From JBGUVL01 sp045134375 (GTDB taxonomy: Bacteria; Bacillota_I; Bacilli_A; Erysipelotrichales; Erysipelotrichaceae), in the NCBI GenBank assembly GCA_045134375.1, contig JBGUVL010000031.1, forward strand, positions 1 through 64,000: 64,000 nt of DNA, written 5' to 3'. This document shows, piece after piece, positions 26,446-35,131 of the stretch. Every line of letters starts with the position of its first letter. Position 1 is the first letter of the stretch. Position numbers and translations under genes: made by a program. The notes under the pieces were generated by a model that made no database searches, was not told the origin of the DNA, and was given only the letters and a program-made list of their open reading frames with translations.

Positions 26446-27719
26446 ACCACCTCCATCACATCAAGACGCATCTGATCTTCGTAAGTTTCTCCACGCAACA
26501 CCAAACGAGCCTTCCCCTGTTTTGCAAATACAACCGGTAAACGATTCAAACGATTATAGTTGCTTGCCATCGTATAACCATAGGCACCAGTTGAATAAAC
26601 AACAATGATATCACCGCTTTCAACTTTCGGAAGTTTTGCTCCATGAATGATGATATCTCCACTTTCACAACACTTACCCGCAATCTCATAAGTCTCGCTC
26701 TTAGCTTCTCCCATTTTATTTGCAACATCACAAGCGTATTTTGCTTCATAAAGCGCTGGTCGAATGTTGTCTGCCATACCGCCATTAATAAACACAAATT
26801 CTTTGTTCTGTGTCTTTTTTGTAAAACCAGCCTGATACAACGTATACCCAGCTTCCGCAACAATGCTTCTTCCCGGCTCCATACATACCTTTTTTAACGA
26901 AATTTGATGCACTTCGCATTGTTCTTCAATCGCTTGGATCAAAGTTTGGCACATCAACGGCGTAGGGGTAGGCTTATCTTCTTCGGTATAAACAACACCA
27001 TAGCCTCCACCAATATTCAAAACATCACAATGAATATCATATTCGGTTTGCATTTTTTTGATAAAAGCAATCATTTTTGCAATGGCGCTAACAAATGCTT
27101 GTCGCTCAAAAATCTGAGAACCGATATGACAATGGAAACCATCCCACTGCACATAATCACTGTCGTTCACCTTAGCAATCATTTTCGCAATCTCAGCTTC
27201 CTTTTCAATACTGATTCCAAATTTGGAATCATTGGTTGCCGTCATAATAAATTCATGGGTATGTGCCTCTACTCTAGGATTGATACGAATCAAAACATGC
27301 ACCGGCACTTGCATCGCATCGGCCTTTTCGATAATGGTATCCACTTCATACATATTATCGATCACGATGGTTTTCACACCATAAGCTAACGCCATTTCCA
27401 ATTCTTCCATCGTCTTATTATTCCCATGGAAATAAATATTTGCAGGATCAAATCCAGCCATTTTTGCGACGTGCAATTCCCCACCGCTAACAACATCCAA
27501 ACAGCAATCTTCCTGCATGACCTTTTTCAACATCTGCGTACAAGTAAACGCTTTGGATGCATAAATTACATCACACGAAAAGTGGGAACTTTTAAAATTC
27601 TCTTTATACTCCCTTAACTTATTTTCTATCATTGCTTCATCATAAACATAAAGAGCAGAACCAAACTGCGATTGCAGTTCATCGCATCGTACACCACCAA
27701 TTTTTAACATATCACCCAT
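26442..27719 (-). CDS. lysA: diaminopimelate decarboxylase
   Basis: A 425-residue fold-III PLP enzyme that makes L-lysine from meso-diaminopimelate. The PLP lysine is K56 in IYASKAFTC, the glycine-rich phosphate site is in LNIGGGYGV, and the C-terminal catalytic cysteine is in GKCCESGDII. The ATG at 27719 is preceded by AAGGAGG 7 bases upstream. It is the first gene of lysA-dapF-dapA-dapB-dapH. The last step comes first in the operon, directly under the lysine riboswitch, so lysine should shut off the whole set. Confidence 0.96.
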   Translation of the reverse strand: MGDMLKIGGVRCDELQSQFGSALYVYDEAMIENKLREYKENFKSSHFSCDVIYASKAFTCTQMLKKVMQEDCCLDVVSGGELHVAKMAGFDPANIYFHGNNKTMEELEMALAYGVKTIVIDNMYEVDTIIEKADAMQVPVHVLIRINPRVEAHTHEFIMTATNDSKFGISIEKEAEIAKMIAKVNDSDYVQWDGFHCHIGSQIFERQAFVSAIAKMIAFIKKMQTEYDIHCDVLNIGGGYGVVYTEEDKPTPTPLMCQTLIQAIEEQCEVHQISLKKVCMEPGRSIVAEAGYTLYQAGFTKKTQNKEFVFINGGMADNIRPALYEAKYACDVANKMGEAKSETYEIAGKCCESGDIIIHGAKLPKVESGDIIVVYSTGAYGYTMASNYNRLNRLPVVFAKQGKARLVLRGETYEDQMRLDVMEVV

Positions 27720-27731
27720 ATCATTTCCTCC

Positions 27732-27771
27732 TTAAAAAGAAACAGCCAATAAGGATACCTTACTGACTGTG
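27732..27771 (-). terminator. riboswitch expression-platform terminator
   Basis: On the minus strand ACAGTCAGTAAGG pairs with CCTTATTGGCTGT (about one mismatch), followed by TTCTTTTT, directly before the lysA ribosome site. Confidence 0.8.
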
Positions 27772-27777
27772 TTTCAT

Positions 27778-27946
27778 ATCATTAAGATAGCACTCCTACA
27801 AATCGTAGACAGTAATACAGATCTTAACTGCACTACCATACATCATTCATGCCTTCCTGATGCATTCGGCGGATGCCCCTTCGCAATGGCTCTTTACGAA
27901 TGCCTTCTCACACATTACTGTTGACCCTCCGCGCCTCTATCATGAT
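27778..27946 (-). promoter_or_regulatory. lysine riboswitch (L box)
   Basis: The 5' leader of lysA has the L-box layout: a P1 stem closed by ATCATGATAG and CTATCTTAATGAT, the conserved GATAGAGGCGCGG entry, then ACAGTA, GAGAAGG, GCGAAGGGG and CCGCCGAA. The terminator hairpin lies directly downstream and before the ribosome site. Lysine binding should favour that terminator and stop transcription. The conserved positions were judged by eye. Confidence 0.88.
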
Positions 27947-27961
27947 TTACTTGTTGTTATT

Positions 27962-27990
27962 AGTTTATCACAATTATTTTCTACATACAA
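27962..27990 (-). promoter_or_regulatory. predicted lysA operon promoter
   Basis: TTGTAT (27990-27985), 17 bases, TAAACT (27967-27962) on the minus strand, placed so that transcription would start just before the riboswitch. Confidence 0.55.
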
Positions 27991-28002
27991 TAGCGATTTG
28001 CC

Positions 28003-28899
28003 TTAGTGTTTTTTTGGCAAACACAAAGTAATAGCATTCGGTAATAGTTGAATGGTAGGATTGATTACCTGATAGATTTCTCCATCTGCATTCAATAAAA
28101 TAGGATGATCCGATAATATTTGCAGCGATTTCACTTGTCGCAAAGAAACCAAGTCCCGATACGAAAGATGCCCTCCTGTTTTATATTTTTTTGACAAACG
28201 AAGAATCGTCATTCTCGCCACCTTTTTAATCAAACAAACATCGATCCATCCATCATTGAAAATCGCATTGGGAGAAGGATGAAAACCTCCCCCATAACAC
28301 GTCCCATTACATGCCACAACAAAAGAGTAAAATTCTCTTGCCAATTTTTTTCCATCCAAAAGCAACGTATATTCTTCTCCTAATTCTTTCACAAAACTAT
28401 ATAATAAAGAAAGATAATAGGGAATGGCTCCTTTCGCAAATGGCAAAGTTTTAAAATGTTCCACATTTTTCGCAATGCTAACATCCAAGCCTGCCGATAA
28501 CGTATTAATTGCTACAAAATCATGACACTGCAATAAATCACACGACGAAAAACACGGATTCAAATAATTGGAAAGATCTAAAAAATCATCCTTTTCATAA
28601 TCTTTGAGACATTTTATAAAATCATTTCCTGTCCCAATAGGAAAGATTGCTAATTTCGCATTAGGATAGTGATACATACCATTTACCACCTCATGCAATG
28701 TGCCATCTCCTCCACAGGCATAGAAACAAAGATCAAGTCCGGTTCTCGCATACTCTTTTGCAATCCTTGTCGCATCATGGCGTCCTTTGGTCTCTTCAAT
28801 CACATAATCATACGCACCAAAGGTTTTCCCAATTTCTTCTTTTAACTGATGTATGGAATATTTTCCTGCTTTTGGATTCAAAATAAATACATGTTTCAT
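28003..28899 (-). CDS. diacylglycerol/lipid kinase, DagK/YegS family
   Basis: A 298-residue lipid kinase. The NAD-kinase-like nucleotide site has FILNPKAGK at the start and ACGGDGTLHEVVNGM near residue 65, followed by FPIGTGNDFIKCL. These are hallmarks of the DagK/YegS/BmrU group, which phosphorylates diacylglycerol or undecaprenol-like lipids. DgkB in Bacillus recycles diacylglycerol from lipoteichoic acid synthesis. The start has AAGGGT as a weak ribosome site. It lies upstream of the lysine promoter on the same strand and diverges from the NUDIX gene. Confidence 0.85.
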   Translation of the reverse strand: MKHVFILNPKAGKYSIHQLKEEIGKTFGAYDYVIEETKGRHDATRIAKEYARTGLDLCFYACGGDGTLHEVVNGMYHYPNAKLAIFPIGTGNDFIKCLKDYEKDDFLDLSNYLNPCFSSCDLLQCHDFVAINTLSAGLDVSIAKNVEHFKTLPFAKGAIPYYLSLLYSFVKELGEEYTLLLDGKKLAREFYSFVVACNGTCYGGGFHPSPNAIFNDGWIDVCLIKKVARMTILRLSKKYKTGGHLSYRDLVSLRQVKSLQILSDHPILLNADGEIYQVINPTIQLLPNAITLCLPKKH

Positions 28900-28959
28900 A
28901 CGATTACCCTTCTACTTTTTTAGTATAAGATGAAAAACCATTACTTTCAACAAAATCAG

Positions 28960-28988
28960 TTGCGAACGTACAAAACAAATGCTACCAT
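28960..28988 (+). promoter_or_regulatory. predicted promoter of the NUDIX fusion gene
   Basis: TTGCGA (28960-28965), 17 bases, TACCAT (28983-28988), 23 bases before the start codon. Confidence 0.45.
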
Positions 28989-29011
28989 GATAAAAACAAG
29001 GAGTGATTGGA

Positions 29012-29773
29012 ATGAAATATTGTAGTGAATGTGGCCATGAGTTAATGGAAAAAGAATGCGGGATCGATGGCAAAATACCTTACTGTCCCACCTGCAAAGA
29101 ATTTCGTTTTCCTTTATTCAGTTCCGCGATTTCTTCCATTACTTTCAATCCTGACCATACCAAAGTATTATTGATACAACAATATGGAAAAAAAAGCAAT
29201 GTCTTGGTTGCCGGTTATATCAACAAAGGAGAAAACGCCAAAGAAACGCTACTTCGCGAAATGAAAGAAGAAGTTGGACTGACTGTAATTGATGCCATTT
29301 ATAATGATAATGTCTATTTTGAAAAGAGTGAAACATTAATCCACAACTACATTACGACCGTTGCTAGCGAAAACTTCACACTCACGGATGAAGTGGATAG
29401 CGCCCAGTGGTTCTCTTTAGAAGATGCTGTTCAAATGATCAAACCAAATTCCTTAGCAAAAGATTTTCTATTTCGTGCTTACCATAAATTAAATCTTACT
29501 ACGAAATTATTCCACTATGAAAAAGAACGCATTTATCTCAATGACAGTGAAGATCATCTCGTCGCTGAAATTACTTTCCCCTATCGAAATCAAGTTCATC
29601 AAATCAATCACACATTTGTCGATCCTTCTTTGCGTGGTATGGGAATAGCAGGAAAGCTTTGTGAAGAAGCCTATCGGATGATAAAAAAAGAGAACAGAAC
29701 AGCGAATGCTGTCTGTTCCTATGCCATTCATTGGTTTGCTTCTCATCCAGAAAAGCAAGATATTTTAATATAG
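29012..29773 (+). CDS. zinc ribbon - NUDIX hydrolase - acetyltransferase-like fusion
   Basis: A 253-residue protein with three parts. Residues 1-28 hold a zinc ribbon (CSECG and CPTC). Residues about 30-165 are a NUDIX domain with the box G-x5-E-x7-REMKEEVG, in INKGENAKETLLREMKEE, so it should hydrolyse a nucleoside diphosphate derivative, perhaps NADH as in NudC. Residues about 170-253 match small YjdJ-type GNAT domains (TFVDPSLRGMGIAGKLCEEA). The ATG at 29012 is used because AAGGAGTG precedes it; a GTG at 29003 is less likely. It stands alone with its own promoter and terminator. Confidence 0.85.
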   Translation: MKYCSECGHELMEKECGIDGKIPYCPTCKEFRFPLFSSAISSITFNPDHTKVLLIQQYGKKSNVLVAGYINKGENAKETLLREMKEEVGLTVIDAIYNDNVYFEKSETLIHNYITTVASENFTLTDEVDSAQWFSLEDAVQMIKPNSLAKDFLFRAYHKLNLTTKLFHYEKERIYLNDSEDHLVAEITFPYRNQVHQINHTFVDPSLRGMGIAGKLCEEAYRMIKKENRTANAVCSYAIHWFASHPEKQDILI

Positions 29774-29792
29774 CAGCTAAGCTGCTTTTTTA
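29772..29792 (+). terminator. terminator of the NUDIX fusion gene
   Basis: AGCAGC-TAA-GCTGCT followed by TTTTTT, overlapping the stop codon. Confidence 0.85.
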
Positions 29793-30812
29793 TAGTGCTT
29801 TGATATCTTCCATCAACGCAATCACATCCTCTTCTTTGGTTGCCCAAGAACATACGAATCGCATTGCTGTTTGTGTCGCATCCACATCTTCCCATTTTTG
29901 AAACCGATATTTTTTCGACAATTCTGCGATCCACTCCTTTTTTAGAATAGGAAAAATCTGATTGGTACTTGTTTTTATAAAGAAAGAAATGCCTTTTTCT
30001 TCCATCGCTTTCTGTAATTTCTGTGCCATTTCATTCGCATGGTTTCCATGTTTCAAGAACAAATCCTTTTGAAACAAAGTAAGGAATTGGATTCCTAATA
30101 ACCATCCTTTTGCCAACATACCCCCTCGCTGTTTGATCATATAGCGGAAATTGTTTTTTAACGCATCATTAACAATCACCACTGCTTCTCCAAACAGAGC
30201 TCCATCTTTGGTTCCACCTAAATAAAATACATCACAAAGATGACACAAATCTTCGAGCGCTAAAGTATTGTCTTTCGCACTAAGAGCATTTGCCATACGG
30301 GCACCATCCATGAACAGATACAATCCAAGGCGTTGACATTCCTCATAGATTTCTTGCAATTCCTCTTTTTGATAGATAGTTCCGATTTCTGTCGCATTCG
30401 AAATATAAACCATGGCTGGTTTTACCATGTGTTCATCGCTATGGATACGCACCGCTTTACGAATGTCCTCTACCGTAATCTTGCCATCTTTCCCTGGCAT
30501 CGCTACCACCTTATGTCCCGTTGCTTCAATCGCACCCGTTTCATGAACATTGATGTGACCACTTTCGACCGCAACCACTGCCTCATAAGGACGAAGCATG
30601 GAAGCAATGATCGTTGTATTCGCTTGCGTACCTCCCACTAAAAAATGAATATCACAATTTTCATATTGCAATTTTTCTTGGATCGTTTTTTTTGCTGTTT
30701 CACTAATCTCATCCATTCCATATCCTACCTGCTGGATGCGGTTGATTTCCCATAATGCTTGCAAAATTTCATCGCAAGCACCTTCACTATAATCATTGTT
30801 AAAACTAATCAT
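29790..30812 (-). CDS. ltaE: low-specificity L-threonine aldolase
   Basis: A 340-residue fold-I PLP enzyme that splits L-threonine (or allo-threonine) into glycine and acetaldehyde. Features are FNNDYSEGACDEIL at the start, FLVGGTQANTTI near residue 60, GHINVHETGAIEA, and the PLP lysine in YLGGTKDGALFGEA near residue 200. This set fits the bacterial threonine aldolase group with a short N-terminus. AGGAGAG precedes the ATG. It lies 13 bases before the flavodoxin-like gene, and both could share a transcript. Confidence 0.88.
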   Translation of the reverse strand: MISFNNDYSEGACDEILQALWEINRIQQVGYGMDEISETAKKTIQEKLQYENCDIHFLVGGTQANTTIIASMLRPYEAVVAVESGHINVHETGAIEATGHKVVAMPGKDGKITVEDIRKAVRIHSDEHMVKPAMVYISNATEIGTIYQKEELQEIYEECQRLGLYLFMDGARMANALSAKDNTLALEDLCHLCDVFYLGGTKDGALFGEAVVIVNDALKNNFRYMIKQRGGMLAKGWLLGIQFLTLFQKDLFLKHGNHANEMAQKLQKAMEEKGISFFIKTSTNQIFPILKKEWIAELSKKYRFQKWEDVDATQTAMRFVCSWATKEEDVIALMEDIKAL

Positions 30813-30825
30813 CTTATCTCTCCTT

Positions 30826-31449
30826 TTATCGTATAAAATTGGTCATCACTGACGTTTCACTCTCTGGCAATACAATTCCATTCTGCTTCCCTAGCGCAAT
30901 GCATTTTAAAAGCCAAGCCATATTATTGCCTAACGTTCGCATGGTCTGTAATCCTTCTTCATCCTTCTCTACATCGTCTGCTACGCTTCCATGCACCATA
31001 TTCCAATATTGAGAGGAAACGATTGGCATATTAGAAATGGTAAAATACTTGTTGATTTGTTCAAACGCAGCGGTTGCCCCTCCTCTACGACAGCTAACAA
31101 CCCCAGCCGCCGGTTTTCCTCGCATTACGGTTTTTCCTGCCGCATAAAAAACGCGATCCATAAAGGACGACAAGTTGCCATTCATACCAGCATAATAAAC
31201 AGGAGTACCAAAGACAAAGCCATCCGCTTGCGATGCCGAAATAATAAACTCATTTACCAAATCATCAAAGACACAGCGATGCGATTGCTTACATCCACGG
31301 CAAGCATTGCACCCCTTCACGCCTTGGTTTCCTAACCAATAAATTTCAGTTTCAATTCCATTTTTCTTTAACGATACGCTTACTTCTTGTAACGCACGAT
31401 TTGTACATCCCTTTTCATGGGGACTACCATTCACTAACAGCACTTTCAC
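30826..31449 (-). CDS. NADPH-dependent FMN reductase / iron-sulfur flavoprotein-like
   Basis: A 207-residue flavodoxin-fold protein. The FMN phosphate loop is VLLVNGSPHEKGCTNRAL at the N-terminus, and a cysteine cluster C-x2-C-x2-C in GCNACRGCKQSHRC lies near residue 50. This matches iron-sulfur flavoproteins (Isf-like) as well as plain FMN reductases. FGTPVYYAGMNGNLSSFMDR binds the flavin ring. A GTG start at 31449 with GAGAGG upstream is chosen over a TTG at 31500 that has no ribosome site. The electron partner is unknown. It sits between the Gfo/Idh gene and threonine aldolase. Confidence 0.8.
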   Translation of the reverse strand: MKVLLVNGSPHEKGCTNRALQEVSVSLKKNGIETEIYWLGNQGVKGCNACRGCKQSHRCVFDDLVNEFIISASQADGFVFGTPVYYAGMNGNLSSFMDRVFYAAGKTVMRGKPAAGVVSCRRGGATAAFEQINKYFTISNMPIVSSQYWNMVHGSVADDVEKDEEGLQTMRTLGNNMAWLLKCIALGKQNGIVLPESETSVMTNFIR

Positions 31450-31524
31450 CTTATTACCTCTCTTCTTTATTTGCTTAACCATCTTTCGCTTTTCTTTCAA
31501 GTATTTTTTATTGAAACCGTTCTT

Positions 31525-32466
31525 CTATTCCATCACATCAAGAATCGCAATTGACATCGCTTCATTTAAAAGTGGACTCTCCCAACAACCACTCGCAATA
31601 CACATCGCCGCATGTTCGATTTCCCCAGTGAAATCACTTTGCATATCGACAACGATTTCTTGTTTTGTTTCCCCTTGATAGAGAATCGCACGATTTCCTT
31701 TCCAATAAGCAGGAATTTCAAAATATCCTTTGGTTCCATAAAGAAATCCATATCCTTTATTTTCTACCTCTTGTAACCAACTACTTTTGACATTGGCACA
31801 AATCCCATTTTGATAACGAATCAAAGATTGAAAATAGAAATCGCAGTGATAATCTTCATAATTTTTTTTGACACAATAATGCTCTTTTATCGGCGAATTT
31901 GCAAAATAATGAGCAAAACAAATAGGATATACCCCAACATCAAGAGCGCTTCCTCCATTCTTTTGGAATACCCAATGATTTTTTTGATATTTCATTTTAC
32001 GAATGTCGTATTGATATTCGGCACTGATGGCATAGAAATCTCCTATCGCACCATTTTCGATCATCCATTTTACTTTTTCTAATAAAGGAGAGAAAAAGGT
32101 TTTTTCCGCTTCCATCAAGAAACAATGCTGCTTTCTCGCATAAGCAAACAAAGCCTTCACTTCTTTTTTACTTGCCACCATTGGCTTTTCGCAAATCACA
32201 TGCTTATGATGTTTTAACGCCTCCATGATTTGCTCATAATGGACATGATTGGGGGTACTTAAATATAATACATCCACATGGTTATCACGATATACTTCTT
32301 CATAACTAGTATAAATTTGATCCGCCCCAAATTTCTTTTGATACGCCAAAGCTTTTTCTTTGCTACTACTTAGAAATCCATATAAATGCATCGTTTCAGC
32401 AAACTGGCATCCTTTCGCAACGCGTTCACTAATATAGCCCAAACCACAAATGACCATATTTATCAT
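31525..32466 (-). CDS. Gfo/Idh/MocA family oxidoreductase
   Basis: A 313-residue NAD(P)-dependent oxidoreductase. The Rossmann start is VICGLGYISERVAKG, the conserved EKP motif is in HVICEKPMVASKKEV near residue 95, and the C-terminal half has GSALDVGVYPICFAHYF. These proteins oxidise sugars or cyclitols, or reduce dihydrodiols; the substrate cannot be told from sequence. Length is slightly short for the family, as in the dihydrodiol dehydrogenase-like group. The ATG has AAGGAAGTG upstream. Confidence 0.85.
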   Translation of the reverse strand: MINMVICGLGYISERVAKGCQFAETMHLYGFLSSSKEKALAYQKKFGADQIYTSYEEVYRDNHVDVLYLSTPNHVHYEQIMEALKHHKHVICEKPMVASKKEVKALFAYARKQHCFLMEAEKTFFSPLLEKVKWMIENGAIGDFYAISAEYQYDIRKMKYQKNHWVFQKNGGSALDVGVYPICFAHYFANSPIKEHYCVKKNYEDYHCDFYFQSLIRYQNGICANVKSSWLQEVENKGYGFLYGTKGYFEIPAYWKGNRAILYQGETKQEIVVDMQSDFTGEIEHAAMCIASGCWESPLLNEAMSIAILDVME

Positions 32467-32570
32467 AGCATCACTTCCTTTTACATCTATTATACAAAAG
32501 AAATAATAAGTCGCCTATCCAATTTCATCTTTTCCATTCAACACTTATTAACAATAAACACATGACACAC

Positions 32571-32607
32571 AAAAAAAGAAGGTTTCGCAAAGGAATGAAA
32601 CCCTCTT
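32571..32607 (-). terminator. terminator of the AIM24-like gene
   Basis: AAGAGGGTTTC and GAAACCTTCTT form the stem on the minus strand (one mismatch), followed by seven Ts. Confidence 0.75.
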
Positions 32608-32627
32608 TGTCAGATTTCATAGATTAT

Positions 32628-33326
32628 TTATCCATTACTGGTTGGAATATATGGTCGAATAGCATCTGCTAAATTATGAATGTTGCGGGTTTGAATATAT
32701 ACGGTTCCATTCCCTCTAAATTCGTTAACGATTCCTTCGCCCGAAGTAAAGCCAAACGTACCGGAAGCAATCTTAATTTCATAAGAAAGATTGGCGTCCC
32801 ATGCAACTACATGCTCATTATCAATTATCATTGGGCGATCACTACTTACTTCAATTGGTAAAATATCACCAAAAGAAGAAACGATAACATCTCCAACCCC
32901 TTTTGTCTGCATTACGAAAAAGCCACCCGTACCAGCGAAAAATGCTTTTCCAATCGATTGCGAATGCATTTCATAATTAACACTGTTGTCACACGCAACG
33001 AAGGCCCCGGTATTCAAATAGTATTGAACTCCATTTCCTACGGGAAGGCAAGTCAGTTTTCCTGGTGTTGCAGGTGCAATCCCTACCATTGCTCGACTAC
33101 TTGTTCCTGTGGCATGTGTGATAAACATACTTTCGCCACTGGTTATGCTTCTACCAATCGCACTTAACACTCCACCAAAACCTTTCTTTTCGCTGTTTAC
33201 CTTTCCTTCTAATAGAACATCCGACATGTAAACCATAGATCCTCTTTCTAATTTAATGGTTTCATTATTTTCTAATGCTACTTCCAACAATGGACAATCC
33301 GAATCTCCTTTTATTTTATAACGCAT
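32628..33326 (-). CDS. TIGR00266/AIM24 family protein
   Basis: A 232-residue beta-barrel-like protein of the TIGR00266 (AIM24) family. Family hallmarks are the LERGSMVYMS strand near residue 30, GGVLSAIGRSITSGESMF, PGKLTCLPV, FFAGTGGFFVMQTKGVGDVIVSS and GEGIVNEFRGNGTVYIQTRN at the C-terminus. The fold resembles tryptophan RNA-binding attenuation proteins, but the function is unknown. The ATG at 33326 is used, 8 bases after AGGAGG; an upstream GTG lacks that spacing. It stands alone with its own terminator. Confidence 0.88.
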   Translation of the reverse strand: MRYKIKGDSDCPLLEVALENNETIKLERGSMVYMSDVLLEGKVNSEKKGFGGVLSAIGRSITSGESMFITHATGTSSRAMVGIAPATPGKLTCLPVGNGVQYYLNTGAFVACDNSVNYEMHSQSIGKAFFAGTGGFFVMQTKGVGDVIVSSFGDILPIEVSSDRPMIIDNEHVVAWDANLSYEIKIASGTFGFTSGEGIVNEFRGNGTVYIQTRNIHNLADAIRPYIPTSNG

Positions 33327-33510
33327 ATAACGCACCTCCTATCGTTATTGTAACATTATAATAATAGAGAAAAAAGTAACTTTTATCATTTTCAATCGAA
33401 CAATCCTCTAAATTTTTCATACCATGTTTTCTTATAAAAAGGCGTAATCCCATTCTATGAGATTCCACCTTTGTTTCACTTTATTTATATTTTACCGTAT
33501 TGTTTTCTTC

Positions 33511-34176
33511 TTATTTAATCACAGCAGAGAAACGTTTTGCAATGTTTTGTGGACGAGTAATAGCTCCTCCCACCACAGCACAATAAGCACCAGCATCTAA
33601 TACCGCTCTTAAATCTTCTGGCGTATTGATCTTACCTTCCGCAATCACAGGAATATCCAAATCAGCAACCAAGCGTTTGATCAATTCGATATTTGGTCCT
33701 TCTACGACTTCACTGTATGGAGTATAGCCACACATCGTTGTCGATACACAATCAAAACCAATACGCTGTGCTTCAACACATTCTTCATAAGTAGAGCAAT
33801 CTGCCATTGTTTCAATACCGTGACTCTTGATATAAGCTACTAAATCTTCTAGCTTTTCCCCGTGTGGACGAGTACGATTTGTCGCATCTAATGCAATCAT
33901 ATCACAACCAACAGCCAATAATTCATCCACTTCTTTTTTGGTTGGTGTAATATAAATTTCAGAATCATCATAGTTACGTTTTACAATACCAATAATCGGT
34001 AAATCCGTATTTTTCTTAATTTCTAAAATATCCGCCATGCTCTGTGCACGGATTCCGCTTGCTCCTCCTTGTGTTGCAGCCAACGCCATTCTTCCCATGA
34101 TAAAAGGAGAATGTAGCGGTTCATCAGGCAAAGCCTGACACGAAATGATCAATTTTCCTTTAACTTCATTTAACAT
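33511..34176 (-). CDS. nanE: N-acetylmannosamine-6-phosphate 2-epimerase
   Basis: A 221-residue (beta/alpha)8 enzyme that converts N-acetylmannosamine-6-P to N-acetylglucosamine-6-P in sialic acid use. Motifs are SCQALPDEPLHSP, GGASGIRAQ, LPIIGIVKRNY, DMIALDATNRTRP with the catalytic pair, and VIAEGKINTPED and VVGGAITRP near the end. No nanA, nanK or transporter is here, so the role could be a broader hexosamine one. It is transcribed with the DeoR regulator, away from the glycyl-radical operon, which links the two by control. Confidence 0.93.
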   Translation of the reverse strand: MLNEVKGKLIISCQALPDEPLHSPFIMGRMALAATQGGASGIRAQSMADILEIKKNTDLPIIGIVKRNYDDSEIYITPTKKEVDELLAVGCDMIALDATNRTRPHGEKLEDLVAYIKSHGIETMADCSTYEECVEAQRIGFDCVSTTMCGYTPYSEVVEGPNIELIKRLVADLDIPVIAEGKINTPEDLRAVLDAGAYCAVVGGAITRPQNIAKRFSAVIK

Positions 34177-34217
34177 AATCTCATATCCTTTCTTAACTAC
34201 ATCAATATCATATCACA

Positions 34218-34976
34218 TTATAGAAAATTTATCTTACTCTCTTTTAGTTTCTTTTTCATTTTCCCATCTAAATGAGAATCACAAATTAAAGTATCCACTG
34301 CTGATAATGGTGCATAACTATAATTGCCACTCCGATAAAATTTGGTTGCATCCATACAAACATAGGATAATGTGGAATGAGAAATAACACATTCTTTCAC
34401 CAATCCATCTTCCAAATCAAATGTCATTAAAGAAGAAAATGCAGCGTCTACCCCAAGCGTACCAATAAAACTTCTATCAAAATGATGTTTCTCAATAATT
34501 TGAATTGTCATTGCCCCTACAAAGCCATTCAGTTCCTGATTAACATTTCCACCTGTACCAATCACACTTAACAACGGATTCTTAGCGAGGATCTGTAAAA
34601 TATCAATCATATTAGAAACAATGATACAACGTTTTTTTCCACTCGCCAACCGTTGCGCCAAATAGATATTGGTGGTTGAAATATCCAAAAAAATCGTTTC
34701 CCCGTCTTCGATTAAATCATACGCTTTTTGTGCAATTTCTTGCTTCGCTTCGGCTTCTTTGTCTTTACGAGATCCTACATTTCGAGGAAATACTTGCACC
34801 AAAGCCGTCGCTCCTCCATATTCTCTTCGCAATAAGCCTTGCTTTTCTAACTGTCTTAAATCCTTACGAATACAATCTTCACTAACACCAAACAACTCAC
34901 TCATAGTTTTTACTTTGACTTTGCCATCCCTATGTAATCGCTGTAAGATTTCTTCATGTCGTTCACTAGTAAACAT
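34218..34976 (-). CDS. DeoR-family transcriptional regulator
   Basis: A 252-residue regulator with an N-terminal winged helix (RHEEILQRLHRDGKVKVKTM, then EDCIRKDLRQLEKQGLLRREYGG, the DeoR signature) and a C-terminal sugar-phosphate sensor domain of the isomerase fold with IFLDISTTNIYLAQRL and TGGNVNQELNGFVG. The start at 34976 follows AGGAGG by 6 bases; the frame runs to 35042 without a better site. It precedes nanE by 41 bases and diverges from the glycyl-radical operon, whose promoter holds direct repeats that could be its operator. The effector is probably a sugar phosphate. Confidence 0.92.
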   Translation of the reverse strand: MFTSERHEEILQRLHRDGKVKVKTMSELFGVSEDCIRKDLRQLEKQGLLRREYGGATALVQVFPRNVGSRKDKEAEAKQEIAQKAYDLIEDGETIFLDISTTNIYLAQRLASGKKRCIIVSNMIDILQILAKNPLLSVIGTGGNVNQELNGFVGAMTIQIIEKHHFDRSFIGTLGVDAAFSSLMTFDLEDGLVKECVISHSTLSYVCMDATKFYRSGNYSYAPLSAVDTLICDSHLDGKMKKKLKESKINFL

Positions 34977-35066
34977 AAAGATCCTCCTTTTACTTGTTAC
35001 TTCTATTATACACACTTTTTTAACAAAATCAGGACAAAACAATAAATATCAATAAAAAATAGCGAA

Positions 35067-35115
35067 AATAACGCTTGCAAAACAATAACAAACGATATAA
35101 AATAATAACGAACAA
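35067..35115. promoter_or_regulatory. direct repeats, possible DeoR operator
   Basis: AATAACAAACGA at 35084-35095 and AATAACGAACAA at 35104-35115 are direct repeats 20 bases apart (start to start), with a third partial copy, AATAACGCTTG, at 35067. They span the predicted promoter of the glycyl-radical operon. DeoR-type repressors often bind direct repeats. Confidence 0.5.
35075..35103 (+). promoter_or_regulatory. predicted promoter of the glycyl-radical operon
   Basis: TTGCAA (35075-35080), 17 bases, TAAAAT (35098-35103), lying between and over the direct repeats. Confidence 0.6.
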
Positions 35116-35131
35116 GAAACGAGGTGGATTC

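Noticed and set aside
33433..33472. Possible terminator after nanE
   Set aside because: The arms pair poorly, with several mismatches, although a short T-run follows.
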